DNA of 64,000 nucleotides. It comes from Dyella lipolytica. GTDB taxonomy: Bacteria; Pseudomonadota; Gammaproteobacteria; Xanthomonadales; Rhodanobacteraceae. The first letter of the stretch is position 1, and each line of letters begins with the position of its first letter. The stretch spans positions 124,001 to 188,000 of the forward strand of contig NZ_BSNQ01000003.1 of the NCBI RefSeq assembly GCF_030160075.1. Reading direction: 5' to 3'. Under the pieces are notes generated by a model. It made no database searches. It was not told where the DNA came from and worked only from the letters and a program-made list of their open reading frames with translations. The position numbers and the translations under genes are program-made. Shown in pieces: positions 44,984 through 54,578 of this stretch.

Positions 44984-45418
44984 ATGTCCTTACTCGATAG
45001 TTTGAGCAGTCTGTTCGGTGGTGGCCAGAACGATGCGGCGGGTGCCTCTTCGCTGGTGTCGGTGGCAGGACAATTGATCCAGCAGGCAGGTGGCGTGCAA
45101 GGATTAGCGAGCACGCTGCAGCAGCACGGCCTGGGCGATGCAGTCCAGTCCTGGATCGGCAGCGGCGCGAATCAGGCCATTTCCAGTGGTCAGCTCAGCC
45201 AGGCGCTGCAGGGCAGTGGCCTCGGTTCGGTAGTCGCCGATGCGGCGGGCAGACTGGGTGTGGATCAGAACCAATTGCTGGGCCAGCTGGCGCAGGTGTT
45301 GCCGCATGCAGTGGATCATCTGACGCCGAATGGCCAGGTGCCCGCGGGTGGCGGTGGCTTTGATCTTTCTATGCTGGAAGGTCTGGCCGGCAAGCTGCTG
45401 GCGTCGAAGACCGCCTAA
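44984..45418 (+). CDS. YidB-like (DUF937) protein
   Basis: A 144-residue protein. The ATG at 44984 is eight bases after AAGGAG. A short helix with SLLDSLSSLFGGG is followed by repeated helices (SSLVSVAGQLIQQAGGVQGL, then STLQQHGLGDAVQSWIG and the conserved NQAISSGQLSQALQGSGLG). This is the YidB/DUF937 family, whose function is unknown. It is cytoplasmic by sequence. It is monocistronic and convergent with the GlsB-like gene across a shared terminator. Confidence 0.85.
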   Translation: MSLLDSLSSLFGGGQNDAAGASSLVSVAGQLIQQAGGVQGLASTLQQHGLGDAVQSWIGSGANQAISSGQLSQALQGSGLGSVVADAAGRLGVDQNQLLGQLAQVLPHAVDHLTPNGQVPAGGGGFDLSMLEGLAGKLLASKTA

Positions 45419-45435
45419 ACGCGTTTCGCATTCAC

Positions 45436-45471
45436 AAAAAAGCACGGCGGGGCGACCTGCCGTGCTTTTTT
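45436..45471. terminator. Bidirectional Rho-independent terminator
   Basis: The stem aaaaaagcacggc/gccgtgctttttt has A- and T-runs at both ends. It serves both the yidB-like gene and the convergent GlsB-like gene. Confidence 0.9.
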
Positions 45472-45495
45472 GCGTACTGGAGCGACCAGATTGTC

Positions 45496-45750
45496 TCAGT
45501 GCTCGATCAGGCGCATCAGGAACAACAAGATCACAGCACCCACGATCGACATCAGGAAACCGGCCGTATGGAATTTGGAGCCCGGCGCCGGCTTGTTGAA
45601 CAGGGTGGCGATGAATCCGCCGACGATGGAGCCCACGATACCCACCACGGTGGTCATGATGAACCCATAGTGGGCGGCGCCCGGCACGATCCACCGTGCG
45701 ATGAGACCGACGAAGAAACCAACGATGATGTACCAGATGATACTGAACAT
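45496..45750 (-). CDS. GlsB/YeaQ/YmgE-family small membrane protein
   Basis: An 84-residue protein with three hydrophobic helices. IIWYIIVGFFVGLIARWIVPG and the Gly-rich TTVVGIVGSIVGGFIATL are the family signature of the transglycosylase-associated/GlsB group, often induced by stress. The ATG at 45750 is nine bases after AAGGAG; the ATG at 45756 would be too close. The region upstream is shared with the divergent aminotransferase gene. Confidence 0.88.
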   Translation of the reverse strand: MFSIIWYIIVGFFVGLIARWIVPGAAHYGFIMTTVVGIVGSIVGGFIATLFNKPAPGSKFHTAGFLMSIVGAVILLFLMRLIEH

Positions 45751-45951
45751 AGGCATCAACTCCTTGAGTGAGTCTGTGTCTTGGCTGGTCGGACGACGTT
45801 CTCCGCCCGGTCTTGAGGCGGCCCCTGCATGATGCCAGCGGACAGCGGCGACGCAATAGGAGTTTTTTCGTCCCTGGCGCCCCTGGATGACGCACCGCCG
45901 CATGCTAAAATCCGCGGGTTTGCTGTTTTCGCCCCCCCACCCGAGGACGCC

Positions 45952-47151
45952 ATGCCCCAGCTTGCCCAGCGTGTCGGCCGCGCCAAACCCAGCGCGATCA
46001 TGGTCATTGCCGAGAAGGCAAAGCAGCTCAAGGCTGCCGGCCGCGACATCATCAGTTTCTCCATCGGCGTACCGAACTTCCTGCCCGGCGAGCACGTTTA
46101 CGCCGCGGCCCGCGAGGCGCTGTCGCACGATAGTGGCCAGTACGGCAGCAACCGCGGTTCCGATGCCTTGCTGGATGCGTTCCTGAAGCACATCGAAGCG
46201 CTCGGCTTTACCGGCTACGGGCGCATGAATCTTTCGATCGGTATTGGCGCCAAGCAGGTGCTGTACAACCTGGCCGAGGCGTTGCTCAACGAAGGCGACG
46301 AAATCTGCTTCGCGGCGCCGTACTGGACTACGTACCACGACATCGCGGATATCGTCGGCGCCAAGGCCAACGTGCTGCATTGCGGCCCGGTACAGAACTA
46401 CAAGCTCACGCCCGCGCAGCTCGACACCGCGCTGGCGCGCAAGCCGAAGGTGTTTCTGTTCAACAATCCTTCGAACCCTACCGGCATGGTCTACACGCGC
46501 GAGGAAATCGCCGCGCTGGCGGACGTGCTGGCGCGGTATCCGGATACCTGGATCGTCACCGACGACATCTACAACTCGATGGTGTTCGACGGTATCGGCT
46601 ATCACAACTTCGTGTTCGCTCGGCCCGAATTGCGCGAGCGGCTGATTTTCGTCGACTCAGTATCCAAGACATACGGTATGCCGGGTTGGCGCGTTGGTTT
46701 GATCGCTGGCCCGGAATCGGTGGCGAAAGCGGTCACTACGCTCAATTCCAATCACATCACCAGCGTGCCGGAAGTGATTACTGCTGCGGCCATCGCTGCC
46801 TTCAGCGGTCCGCAGGATGTACCGCAAGCCAAGTGCAAGGAATTTGCTGCGAAGCGCGACATCGTGGTCGCCGCGCTCAAGGCGATTCCCGGCGTGGTGT
46901 GCCCGCGCCCGCAGGGCGCGTTCTATGCGTTCCCCGATATCTCGGTCGCGTTCGGCAAGAGTCACGACGGCACGCGCATCGAGAACGACATCGATTTCTG
47001 CGCGGCGCTGCTGAACGCCAAGGGCGTGGCCTGTGTTCCGGGTTCGGCCTTTGGCGAGCCGCGCGCGATGCGCATTTCCTACACCTGTCCCACCGCTCAG
47101 CTCGAGCCTGGACTCGCACGCATCACCGAGTTCTTCGCCGAACTGAGTTGA
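45952..47151 (+). CDS. Class I/II PLP-dependent aminotransferase (aspartate-aminotransferase-like)
   Basis: A 399-residue fold-type I aminotransferase starting after [21 protein letters not shown] opens the substrate arm. [20 protein letters not shown] and [12 protein letters not shown] bind PLP. The Schiff-base Lys is in [16 protein letters not shown], and the C-terminal Arg of [15 protein letters not shown] binds the carboxylate. The motifs fit the aspartate/tyrosine aminotransferase subgroup Ib. It lies just before mdh, a pairing that links aspartate/oxaloacetate/malate metabolism. The exact amino donor is not settled. Confidence 0.88.
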   Translation: MPQLAQRVGRAKPSAIMVIAEKAKQLKAAGRDIISFSIGVPNFLPGEHVYAAAREALSHDSGQYGSNRGSDALLDAFLKHIEALGFTGYGRMNLSIGIGAKQVLYNLAEALLNEGDEICFAAPYWTTYHDIADIVGAKANVLHCGPVQNYKLTPAQLDTALARKPKVFLFNNPSNPTGMVYTREEIAALADVLARYPDTWIVTDDIYNSMVFDGIGYHNFVFARPELRERLIFVDSVSKTYGMPGWRVGLIAGPESVAKAVTTLNSNHITSVPEVITAAAIAAFSGPQDVPQAKCKEFAAKRDIVVAALKAIPGVVCPRPQGAFYAFPDISVAFGKSHDGTRIENDIDFCAALLNAKGVACVPGSAFGEPRAMRISYTCPTAQLEPGLARITEFFAELS

Positions 47152-47215
47152 TCCCTTTACCGGCCCGCGTCGAACGATGCGGGCCATGTTTTATGCACCT
47201 GAAGGAGTTGCCACG

Positions 47216-48202
47216 ATGAAAGCCCCCGTTCGTGTTGCCGTGACCGGCGCTGCCGGCCAGATTGGTTACGCCCTGCTGTTCCGCATTGCTGCCGGCGACA
47301 TGCTCGGTCCGGACCAGCCGGTGATCCTGCACCTGCTCGAAATCACCCCGGCGCTGCCTGCGTTGCAGGGCGTGGTGATGGAACTCAACGATTGCGCGTT
47401 CCCGACGTTGGCCGGTGTGGTCGCCACTGACGACGTGAACGTGGCCTTCAAGGATGTCGATTACGCGCTGCTGGTCGGCGCGCGTCCGCGCGGTCCGGGC
47501 ATGGAGCGCAAGGATCTGCTGGAAGCCAACGGCGCGATCTTCTCGCCGCAGGGCAAGGCGCTGAACGATCACGCCAAGCGTGACGTGAAGGTGCTGGTAG
47601 TCGGCAATCCTGCGAACACCAATGCGCTGATCGCGCAGCAGAACGCGCCGAGCCTGGATCCGAAGTGCTTCACCGCGATGGTGCGCCTGGACCACAACCG
47701 TGCGCTGTCGCAGCTGGCCGAGAAGACCGGCAAGCACACCACCGAGATCAAGAAGGTCACCATCTGGGGCAACCATAGCTCCACGCAATATCCCGATCTG
47801 CACCACGCTACGGTAGGCGGCAAAGCTGCGCTAAGCCTGGTCGATCAGAGCTGGTACGAGAAGGATTTCATCCCGACCGTGCAGCAGCGCGGCGCCGCGA
47901 TCATCAAGGCGCGCGGCGCATCGTCCGCCGCGTCGGCTGCCTCTGCAGCGATCGATCACATGCGCACCTGGGCGCTGGGTACGGCCGAGGGCGACTGGGT
48001 GTCGATGGGTATTCCGTCCGACGGCTCCTACGGCATCGAGCCGGGTGTGATCTACGGCTATCCGGTCACGGTGAAGGGCGGCAAGTACGAAATCGTGCAA
48101 GGCTTGGATATCAACGATTTCTCGCGCGGTCGGATGGATGCCACGGAGAAAGAACTGCGCGAAGAGCGCGCTGGCGTTGAGCACTTGTTCGCGAAAAAGT
48201 AA
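47216..48202 (+). CDS. mdh: Malate dehydrogenase
   Basis: A 328-residue NAD-dependent enzyme of the TCA cycle. [20 protein letters not shown] is the dinucleotide-binding loop. [18 protein letters not shown] is the mobile substrate loop with its Arg residues. [16 protein letters not shown] and [18 protein letters not shown] hold the catalytic Asp and His. Length and sequence match the 328-residue cytosolic-like bacterial MDH group. GAAGGAG precedes the ATG. A small dyad (47162-47185) separates it from the aminotransferase gene. Confidence 0.96.
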   Translation: MKAPVRVAVTGAAGQIGYALLFRIAAGDMLGPDQPVILHLLEITPALPALQGVVMELNDCAFPTLAGVVATDDVNVAFKDVDYALLVGARPRGPGMERKDLLEANGAIFSPQGKALNDHAKRDVKVLVVGNPANTNALIAQQNAPSLDPKCFTAMVRLDHNRALSQLAEKTGKHTTEIKKVTIWGNHSSTQYPDLHHATVGGKAALSLVDQSWYEKDFIPTVQQRGAAIIKARGASSAASAASAAIDHMRTWALGTAEGDWVSMGIPSDGSYGIEPGVIYGYPVTVKGGKYEIVQGLDINDFSRGRMDATEKELREERAGVEHLFAKK

Positions 48203-48224
48203 TCCATCGGTTTTGGAAAGCGCG

Positions 48225-48254
48225 CAAACGGCCATCCATTTGGATGGCCGTTTG
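48225..48254. terminator. Terminator after mdh
   Basis: A 14-base perfect stem (caaacggccatcca/tggatggccgtttg) with a two-base loop, then an AT-rich stretch. It lies between convergent mdh and GST genes and may act on both. Confidence 0.82.
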
Positions 48255-48289
48255 TATTTACAAAATCAATAAGCGTGGCGTGTACCGAC

Positions 48290-48907
48290 TTACGCTGCCT
48301 TGCTGTTCGCATAAAGCGAGGTCTGGCGCACGCGGTTCAACCACCGCATCGTGCTCGGATAGTTAGCCATCGGATACTTGCACATCTCCGCATAGTCCAT
48401 CACAGGAAAGACAGCAAGATCTGCAAGTGTGAGGCTATTGCCCACTAAGTAATCGTGTTTGGCAAAGTGGTGTTCCAGCACCTGCACATACTGATGGAAG
48501 GTGGGCTCCGCTTTGGCGAGCACATCCGGATCGGCCGGGCCACGATTGAAGATGACGGCTTTGACGAAGTTCTCGAAGATGAGCGGGTTGCATGCGGGCG
48601 TCAGGTGGGCCGATTCCCAGAACAACCAACGATCGACATCTGCCTGCATGCGTGCATCGCTCGGCCACAAGTTGTTGGGCTTCTTGGAGGCGACGTATTT
48701 CATGATGGCGTTCGATTCCCACAGCGCGAAATCGCCATCGGTGAGTGCGGGGAACTTGCCGTTCGGATTGATCGCCAGATATTGGGGCGTCTTGGTATCG
48801 CCAGCAGGCACATTCAGTGCAACGATTTCCAGCGGCACGCCGAGTTCTTTGGCGATGGCGATGGTTTTGCGGGCATTGGGAGAGGCTGCAACACAGTAAA
48901 GTTTCAT
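48290..48907 (-). CDS. Glutathione S-transferase family protein
   Basis: A 205-residue GST. The thioredoxin-like half begins LYCVAASPNARKTIAIAKEL and includes NPNGKFPALTDGDFALWESNAIMKYVA, with the Glu-Ser that binds glutathione. The C-terminal helical half has LVGNSLTLADLAVFPVMDYA with the N-capping Asp. It conjugates or reduces electrophiles using glutathione; the substrate is unknown. It stands alone, convergent with mdh. Confidence 0.9.
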   Translation of the reverse strand: MKLYCVAASPNARKTIAIAKELGVPLEIVALNVPAGDTKTPQYLAINPNGKFPALTDGDFALWESNAIMKYVASKKPNNLWPSDARMQADVDRWLFWESAHLTPACNPLIFENFVKAVIFNRGPADPDVLAKAEPTFHQYVQVLEHHFAKHDYLVGNSLTLADLAVFPVMDYAEMCKYPMANYPSTMRWLNRVRQTSLYANSKAA

Positions 48908-49325
48908 GATGTCTCAGGGGCCATGGAAGTGAGGGGGACGAACCTGGCGGCGATAATCATGCGGCGCGTGGGATCCGCGAGAGTCGAAAAAATGCTGGAA
49001 AGCTCGTCCATGAGATGGTTTCGTTACCGATGATCGGCGGCTTTCGGATGCTGTTAATTCGCCGGTATGCTAATTAGGTGAATAAAGTCGGATCTATCAG
49101 GCAAGCCTGAAGAAAGGCGACGAATGGACCTTCAGAACGGACGTCCCATTCCCACACTATGTTGCGGAGTGGAGTCGTTGCATCGACGATTGGATGGTTA
49201 CGTTGCGCCTGCGCGACGTAAAAAAGATCGTGGAGAAAACTGGGGTGACTCGCTACGTCTCACGACGAAGTTCACCAGGCGCAGATGCGCCGATCAGTGC
49301 CAGTGATTTCTGGCAAGATCTATTT
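48908..49325. other. Gap with an unstarted reading frame
   Basis: No standard gene. A frame from 49086 to 49373 on the plus strand is open without an ATG. It reads protein-like sequence (GDEWTFRTDVPFPHYVAEWS, then DDWMVTLRLRDVKKIVEKTG) and runs into the end of lpxH. It may be a gene remnant; a 60-codon ATG frame in the same place (49124-49306) looks like an artefact. Confidence 0.35.
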
Positions 49326-50045
49326 CTACAGCGCGCGCAATTGGCGCGAGTCGGACGTCACGCGCAACACTGACCCTTGTTCGTACCAGTCGCCCAATAC
49401 GATGCGCTCGGCTGTATGGCTGTCCAATTCGAAGTGATGGACTGCAGGACGATGCGTGTGGCCATGAATCAGATGCGTTACACCTGCATGGCGCATGACC
49501 TGACTCACGGTGTCGGCGCTGACATCCATGATGGTTTCTTGCGTACTGTTGGTATGTGCGCGACTTTCCGCACGTGCTTTGGCGGCGAGCGCGCGGCGAG
49601 CTTCCAACGGCATAGCTAGCACCTGCGCTTTCCACTCCGGCGTGCGGACGCTGCGACGCACGGCTTGATACGCGACATCGTCCGTGCAGAGTACATCGCC
49701 GTGCATCAACAACGTGGGTGTGCCGTAGAGGTCGTGCACCGTACCGTCTTCCAGTAGCGTGAAGCCGGCACGCTCGGCGAAGGCTTCGCCGAGCAGGAAG
49801 TCGCGATTGCCAACCATGAAGTACGCCGGCACGCCTGCATCGCGCACAGCGCGCGTGGCGCGGGCGATGCGTTGCGGAAGTTCGGCATCGTCATCGTCGC
49901 CGATCCACGCTTCGACCAAGTCGCCGAGGATATACAGCGCATCGGCGCGGCGAACTTCATCGCTGGCCAGGTACTGTTCGAATAGCGAGGTGATCTGCGG
50001 ACGACTGTCGTCGAGATGCAGGTCGGCAATGAACAACGTGCTCAT
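49326..50045 (-). CDS. lpxH: UDP-2,3-diacylglucosamine diphosphatase LpxH
   Basis: A 239-residue metallophosphoesterase making lipid X in lipid A synthesis at the inner-membrane surface. The full motif set is present: FIADLHLDD, ILGDLVEAWIGDDD, VGNRDFLLGE, LMHGDVLCTDD and LIHGHTHRPAVHH. The first codon overlaps the stop of the cyclophilin gene in an ATGA, the same linkage of cyclophilin and lpxH seen in other gammaproteobacteria. Confidence 0.96.
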   Translation of the reverse strand: MSTLFIADLHLDDSRPQITSLFEQYLASDEVRRADALYILGDLVEAWIGDDDDAELPQRIARATRAVRDAGVPAYFMVGNRDFLLGEAFAERAGFTLLEDGTVHDLYGTPTLLMHGDVLCTDDVAYQAVRRSVRTPEWKAQVLAMPLEARRALAAKARAESRAHTNSTQETIMDVSADTVSQVMRHAGVTHLIHGHTHRPAVHHFELDSHTAERIVLGDWYEQGSVLRVTSDSRQLRAL

Positions 50046-50716
50046 TTGGATTTGCGCGCGGCGCCACCGGACGATGCTGCCGTAGAGCTGGAGGCGGCTG
50101 GCGCTTCTTCGCCCACGACGCTGGCGCCTTCGATCAGCACCAGCGGATCGGGCACATCGGCAGCGAACGGCCCCTGGCCATGCGTGGGCAGATTGGCGAT
50201 CTTGTCCACCACATCCATGCCTTTCACTACCTTGCCGAACACCGTGTAGCCCCAGGTCAACCCGCTCTGGTTGCCGACATAGTCGAGACGGCGATCGTCG
50301 ACCAGGTTGATGAAGAACTGCGAGGTGCCCGAGTTCGGGTCGGCGCCGCGTGCTACCGCAATCGTGCCGCGCAGATTGGAGAGGCCATTATCTGCTTCGC
50401 TGGGCACCGGCGAATGCGTGCGGCGCGGCTGCAGTTCTTTGGTGTAGAGCCCGCCTTGAACCAGATAACCGGGGATCGCGCGATGGAAAACCGTTCCCGC
50501 GTAAAAGCCCTCATGCACGTAGCGCAGAAAATTGGCGACGCTCTTGGGCGATTTGTCCGCAAACAGTTCCAAGGTGATATCGCCCTGCGAGGTATGCAGC
50601 ACGACGGTCGGACTGGCTGCCGGCGGAATGGCTGTCGCGGCGGCCGGTTTGGCCGTCTGCGCTAGGGCGAGCGGAGTAACAAGCAGGAAGAGGGCTGTCA
50701 GCAGATGCTTGGGCAT
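50042..50716 (-). CDS. Periplasmic peptidyl-prolyl isomerase (cyclophilin)
   Basis: A 224-residue cyclophilin with a signal peptide (MPKHLLTALFLLVTPLALAQ). VLHTSQGDITLELFADKSPK and FYAGTVFHRAIPGYLVQGGL hold the active-site Arg and Phe. SGTSQFFINLVDD and YTVFGKVVKGMDVVDKI follow. A Ser/Ala/Gly tail of about 25 residues is extra. It acts in folding of exported proteins. It is translationally coupled to lpxH. Confidence 0.92.
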   Translation of the reverse strand: MPKHLLTALFLLVTPLALAQTAKPAAATAIPPAASPTVVLHTSQGDITLELFADKSPKSVANFLRYVHEGFYAGTVFHRAIPGYLVQGGLYTKELQPRRTHSPVPSEADNGLSNLRGTIAVARGADPNSGTSQFFINLVDDRRLDYVGNQSGLTWGYTVFGKVVKGMDVVDKIANLPTHGQGPFAADVPDPLVLIEGASVVGEEAPAASSSTAASSGGAARKSK

Positions 50717-50791
50717 GACGATCGGGGCGGCAGAAATATTCCCCCATGATACGCGGCTGCGAGCGGCTGTGGCTCAATCGTCCTGAATGGC

Positions 50792-50819
50792 CTGATTCCT
50801 CTCCGGGGCGAGGAATCAG
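50792..50819 (-). terminator. Hairpin after ppx
   Basis: A perfect 10-base stem ctgattcctc/gaggaatcag around tccggggc, seven bases after the ppx stop (minus strand). No T-tract. Confidence 0.6.
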
Positions 50820-50826
50820 AATGAGC

Positions 50827-52344
50827 TCAATATGTCGACAACGTCAGCGTGAGCCCCAGCTCGGCCATCGGCGTGATTTCCTGCTGCAGGTCTGCTTCGC
50901 TCAGCGGATGTTGCTCCAGCCATGCCGCAGGAAGCTGAAGGCTAAGACGTTGGCTGGTGGCGGCGAGGCGTAGTGGCGGCAGGGATTCCGCTCGACGTGC
51001 GCGGCGGAACAGCACAGCCAGGCGCAACAGGGCGGTAATGTGCTTTGCCAGCTGGCGATAACGCTGGGGCAGGGCGGAGAACGTCGTCTTGTCCGGCTTA
51101 CGGCGATGCGCCTGGGTGATGGCGGCGAGCAGGTGCTGCTCCTGCCGCGAGAAGCCGGCCAGGTCGGCGTTGCGGAGGATATAGGCGCCATGATGATGGT
51201 ACTGGCTATGCGCGATGGCCAGTCCGATCTCATGCACGCGGGCGGCCCAAGAGAGCCATTCGCGGGCTTCGGCGTCGAGCTTCCAGCTGGCGGCGACCTG
51301 ATCGAACAGCGTCAGTGCAGTGGATTCCACGCGGCGCGCCTGGGCGCGGTCGACGCCGTAGCGGTTGGCCAGGGCATCGATGCTGGCTGTGCGCGGGTCG
51401 CTACCGCCAGCGCGGCCGATCAGATCCCACAGCAATCCCTCGCGCATCGAGCTTTCGCATACTTGCATGCGCTGGATGCCGAGCGCGGCGAACGCTGCCT
51501 CGAAGATCACCACGGCACCGGCAAACACTGGGGCGCGTTCATCGGCCAATCCCGGCAGCTTGAGCGTGCCGATCTGGCCCTGTTCGAGCATGGCGTCGCG
51601 CAGTGACGCCAGTGATGTGGGCGTCACCCCGTGGTCGGACAATTTCATGGCCTGGACCACTGCGCCGATCGCTTTGGCGCTGCCGGAAGATCCGTAGGCA
51701 TCCGTCCAGCCGGCCTCTAGATATTCCTCGGAGAACTGCTGCAGCAGCACGCCGATTTCGCCGCGCGCACGTTGCCAACGCTTGCGGGTGAGCTTGCCGC
51801 CCGGAAAGAAACGCACGGTCGATGCAATGCAGCCGACCTGCACGCTCTCCGTATGTAGCGGCGCGAGCCCGCGGCCGATGATGAATTCGGTACTACCGCC
51901 GCCGATGTCGATCACCAGGCGCGGTTCGCGCGAGGCGGACAGGTCGTGGGCCACGCCGAGAAAGATCAATCGGCCTTCCTCGCGGCCCGAAACGACTTCC
52001 ACCGGGTGCCCGAGTGCCGCTTCCGCGGCGGTAAGAAAGGCTTGCGGCGCAGCCAGTCGCCGCACCGTATTGGTCGCCACAGCGCGCACCCGAACCCTGG
52101 GAATGCCGGCGATGCGCTGGCCGAACTTGGCCAGGCAGTTCAGCGCACGGGCGCGGTGCTCGGCATCCAATGTGCCGTCGGCGCGCAGGCCTGCGGCCAT
52201 ACGCACACTGTCACGCAAGCGATCGATCACGCGCGGCTCGCCGTGCTCCATGCGTGCTACCACCATGTGAAAGCTATTGGAGCCAATATCGACGGCTGCC
52301 ATCAGCTCTCCATCCTTGATCTGCATCTGGTCGCCGAGACTCAC
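50827..52344 (-). CDS. ppx: Exopolyphosphatase (Ppx/GppA family)
   Basis: A 505-residue enzyme that releases phosphate from polyphosphate ends. The ASKHA phosphate loop is MAAVDIGSNSFHMVVARM and the second is LVIDIGGGSTEFIIGRGL. Glu in VSGREEGRLIFLG is the likely catalytic base. A C-terminal HD-like domain (WAARVHEIGLAIAHSQYHHH) is present. It follows ppk1 by 73 bases on the same strand, the classic polyphosphate pair. A GppA-type pppGpp hydrolase is the alternative, less likely by length and context. Confidence 0.93.
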   Translation of the reverse strand: MSLGDQMQIKDGELMAAVDIGSNSFHMVVARMEHGEPRVIDRLRDSVRMAAGLRADGTLDAEHRARALNCLAKFGQRIAGIPRVRVRAVATNTVRRLAAPQAFLTAAEAALGHPVEVVSGREEGRLIFLGVAHDLSASREPRLVIDIGGGSTEFIIGRGLAPLHTESVQVGCIASTVRFFPGGKLTRKRWQRARGEIGVLLQQFSEEYLEAGWTDAYGSSGSAKAIGAVVQAMKLSDHGVTPTSLASLRDAMLEQGQIGTLKLPGLADERAPVFAGAVVIFEAAFAALGIQRMQVCESSMREGLLWDLIGRAGGSDPRTASIDALANRYGVDRAQARRVESTALTLFDQVAASWKLDAEAREWLSWAARVHEIGLAIAHSQYHHHGAYILRNADLAGFSRQEQHLLAAITQAHRRKPDKTTFSALPQRYRQLAKHITALLRLAVLFRRARRAESLPPLRLAATSQRLSLQLPAAWLEQHPLSEADLQQEITPMAELGLTLTLSTY

Positions 52345-52417
52345 TCATGGCTCCTGATCGGGACTTGAAGGGATTCTCGCATGGTCGCGTGTGCTGCCAG
52401 CAAGACGCGCTGCGGTG

Positions 52418-54541
52418 TCAGGTGGAAGGAGCTGTGCCGCATAGGCGTTCCAGCAACATCTCTTGTGCCGTGTGCGGTGTATGGGTTCCAGGCGTGGCGC
52501 GAGTGTAGTGCCCATCGCTGTCCAGCAGCCACGCTTGAGTATTGTCGGCAAGGTAGTTGGCTAGCGTCTCGTCATAGACGCGTGCGGCCAGTTCCGGATC
52601 GAGGATCGGAAACGCCACCTCGATGCGCCGCATCAAGTTGCGTTCCATCCAGTCGGCGCTGGCGCAATAGATCTCCGGCGCACCGTCGTTGGCGAACCAA
52701 TAGACACGGCTGTGCTCAAGGAACCGCCCGACGATGGAGCGCACGCGAATGCGTTCGGAAATGCCGGGCAAACCTGGACGCAGCGTACACGCGCCGCGCA
52801 CGATCAGATCGATTTCGACACCCGCCTGCGCCGCGGCATAGAGCGCTTCGATCACATGCGATTCGTTCAGGGCATTGAGCTTTGCCACGATGCGCGCCGG
52901 ACGGCCGTTGCGTGCATGGGCCGTCTCGCGCTCGATCTTCTCGACCACGCTCTTGTACAGCGTGAACGGCGAATGCAACAGTCGCTTGAGGTTAATCATG
53001 GGACCCAAACCCGAGAGCTGCTGGAAGACCTTGTGCAAGTCTTCGGCGATTTCCGGGTGAGAGGTCATCAAGCCGATGTCGGTGTAGAGCCGGCTGTTAG
53101 TCTGATGATAGTTGCCGGTCGACAGATGCACGTAGCGGCGCAGATGGCCGTTTTCGCGCCGCACGATCAGCATCATTTTAGCGTGGGTCTTGAAGCCGAC
53201 GACGCCGTACACCACTTGCACGCCCGCTTCCTGCAAGCGAGTGGCGAGTCGGATGTTTGCTTCTTCGTCAAAACGCGCCCGCAGTTCGATAACTACCGTG
53301 ACGTCCTTGCCGTTGCGCGCGGCCTCCACCAGCAGATCGACGAGGGGCGTGTCCTTGCCGGCGCGATACAGCGTCTGCTTGATCGCCAGCACGTCGGGGT
53401 CTTGCACGGCTTCGCGCAACAGGTCGATCACGGCATTGAACGACTCGTAAGGATGGTGCAGCAAGATGTCTCGCTGGCCGAGCACATCGAACATCTTTTT
53501 CGCCGTACCTAGTGCGGCGGGCATGGCTGGCGTGAAGCGCGGGAATTTCAGGGCAGGGCGATCGAGATCGTCATATACCAGTCCCGCGCGGATGATGTTG
53601 ACCGGGCCGTTGCAACGGTAGACGTCGGTCTCTTCCAGCTCGAAATTGGAGATCAGCATCGACACGATGGATGGCGGGCAATCACTGCCGATCTCCAGCC
53701 GTACCGGGCGCGCATAGCCTCGGCCGATCAATTCCTCGGTCAGCGCGTGGGCAAGGTTCTCGATTTCTTCTTCGACGACCAGCTCGCTGTTGCGGGTGAC
53801 GCGGAACTGGTACGAGCCGGCGACTTTGAAGCCGGGGAACATCATGTCGACGAAGGCCTGCAACAGTTCGGCCAGGAAGACGTAGTGATCACCCTTGCCG
53901 GCTACCTCGTCAGGAACGCGGATGATGCGTGGCAGCGAGCGCGGTGCGCGCACCAGCGCCATATGGCCTTCATGGCCAAACGCATCGCGACCTTGCAATA
54001 CCACCGCGATATTGAGGGTCTTGTTGAGGATGCGCGGGAACGGGTGCGCCGGATCGAGGCCCAGCGGCGAAAGCACCGGCAGCACTTCGTTCTCGAAATA
54101 ACCTTGCAGCCAGCGGCGCTGGCGCGCCGTCCATTGCTTGCGCGTGAGGAAATGGATGTCCTCGGCGGCAAGCGCCGGTCCAAGCTCATCCTGCCAGGTG
54201 GTGTATTGCGCGCTGACGAGGTCGAGTACGCGCTGGCGGATGCGCGTCAGCAGTTCACCGGAAGCGATGCCGTCGGGCCCCGGAGCGGCCGACCCGAACT
54301 GATGGTGATGCTTGAGCATAGCCACCCGAACCTCGAAGAATTCGTCGAGGTTGTTGGCGACGATGCTGAGATAGCGCAGGCGTTCCAGCAGCGGTATGCC
54401 GGTATCGCGCGCTTGCGAGAGCACGCGGAAATTGAATTCGAGGGCAGCCAGCTCGCGACTCAGGAACAGTTCGGGCTGGGGCGTTTCTTTGACGACGGGC
54501 TGGGTGGCTTGGCGACGAGGCATCCGCACATTCTGGCGCAT
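52418..54541 (-). CDS. ppk1: Polyphosphate kinase 1
   Basis: A 707-residue enzyme that builds polyphosphate from ATP. The N-terminal domain has FLSRELAALEFNFRVLSQA and IPLLERLRYLSIVANNLDEFF. The catalytic domain has HHPYESFNAVIDLLREAVQD. The phospho-accepting His is in GFKTHAKMMLIVRREN, with YVHLSTGNYHQTNSRLYTD following. The C-terminal LMRRIEVAFPI completes the fold. It sits between phoR and ppx, so it is likely induced with the phosphate-starvation system. Confidence 0.96.
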   Translation of the reverse strand: MRQNVRMPRRQATQPVVKETPQPELFLSRELAALEFNFRVLSQARDTGIPLLERLRYLSIVANNLDEFFEVRVAMLKHHHQFGSAAPGPDGIASGELLTRIRQRVLDLVSAQYTTWQDELGPALAAEDIHFLTRKQWTARQRRWLQGYFENEVLPVLSPLGLDPAHPFPRILNKTLNIAVVLQGRDAFGHEGHMALVRAPRSLPRIIRVPDEVAGKGDHYVFLAELLQAFVDMMFPGFKVAGSYQFRVTRNSELVVEEEIENLAHALTEELIGRGYARPVRLEIGSDCPPSIVSMLISNFELEETDVYRCNGPVNIIRAGLVYDDLDRPALKFPRFTPAMPAALGTAKKMFDVLGQRDILLHHPYESFNAVIDLLREAVQDPDVLAIKQTLYRAGKDTPLVDLLVEAARNGKDVTVVIELRARFDEEANIRLATRLQEAGVQVVYGVVGFKTHAKMMLIVRRENGHLRRYVHLSTGNYHQTNSRLYTDIGLMTSHPEIAEDLHKVFQQLSGLGPMINLKRLLHSPFTLYKSVVEKIERETAHARNGRPARIVAKLNALNESHVIEALYAAAQAGVEIDLIVRGACTLRPGLPGISERIRVRSIVGRFLEHSRVYWFANDGAPEIYCASADWMERNLMRRIEVAFPILDPELAARVYDETLANYLADNTQAWLLDSDGHYTRATPGTHTPHTAQEMLLERLCGTAPST

Positions 54542-54578
54542 GAAGCGGCGTCGCGCCTACGCGCCTTTTGAAACCTGC

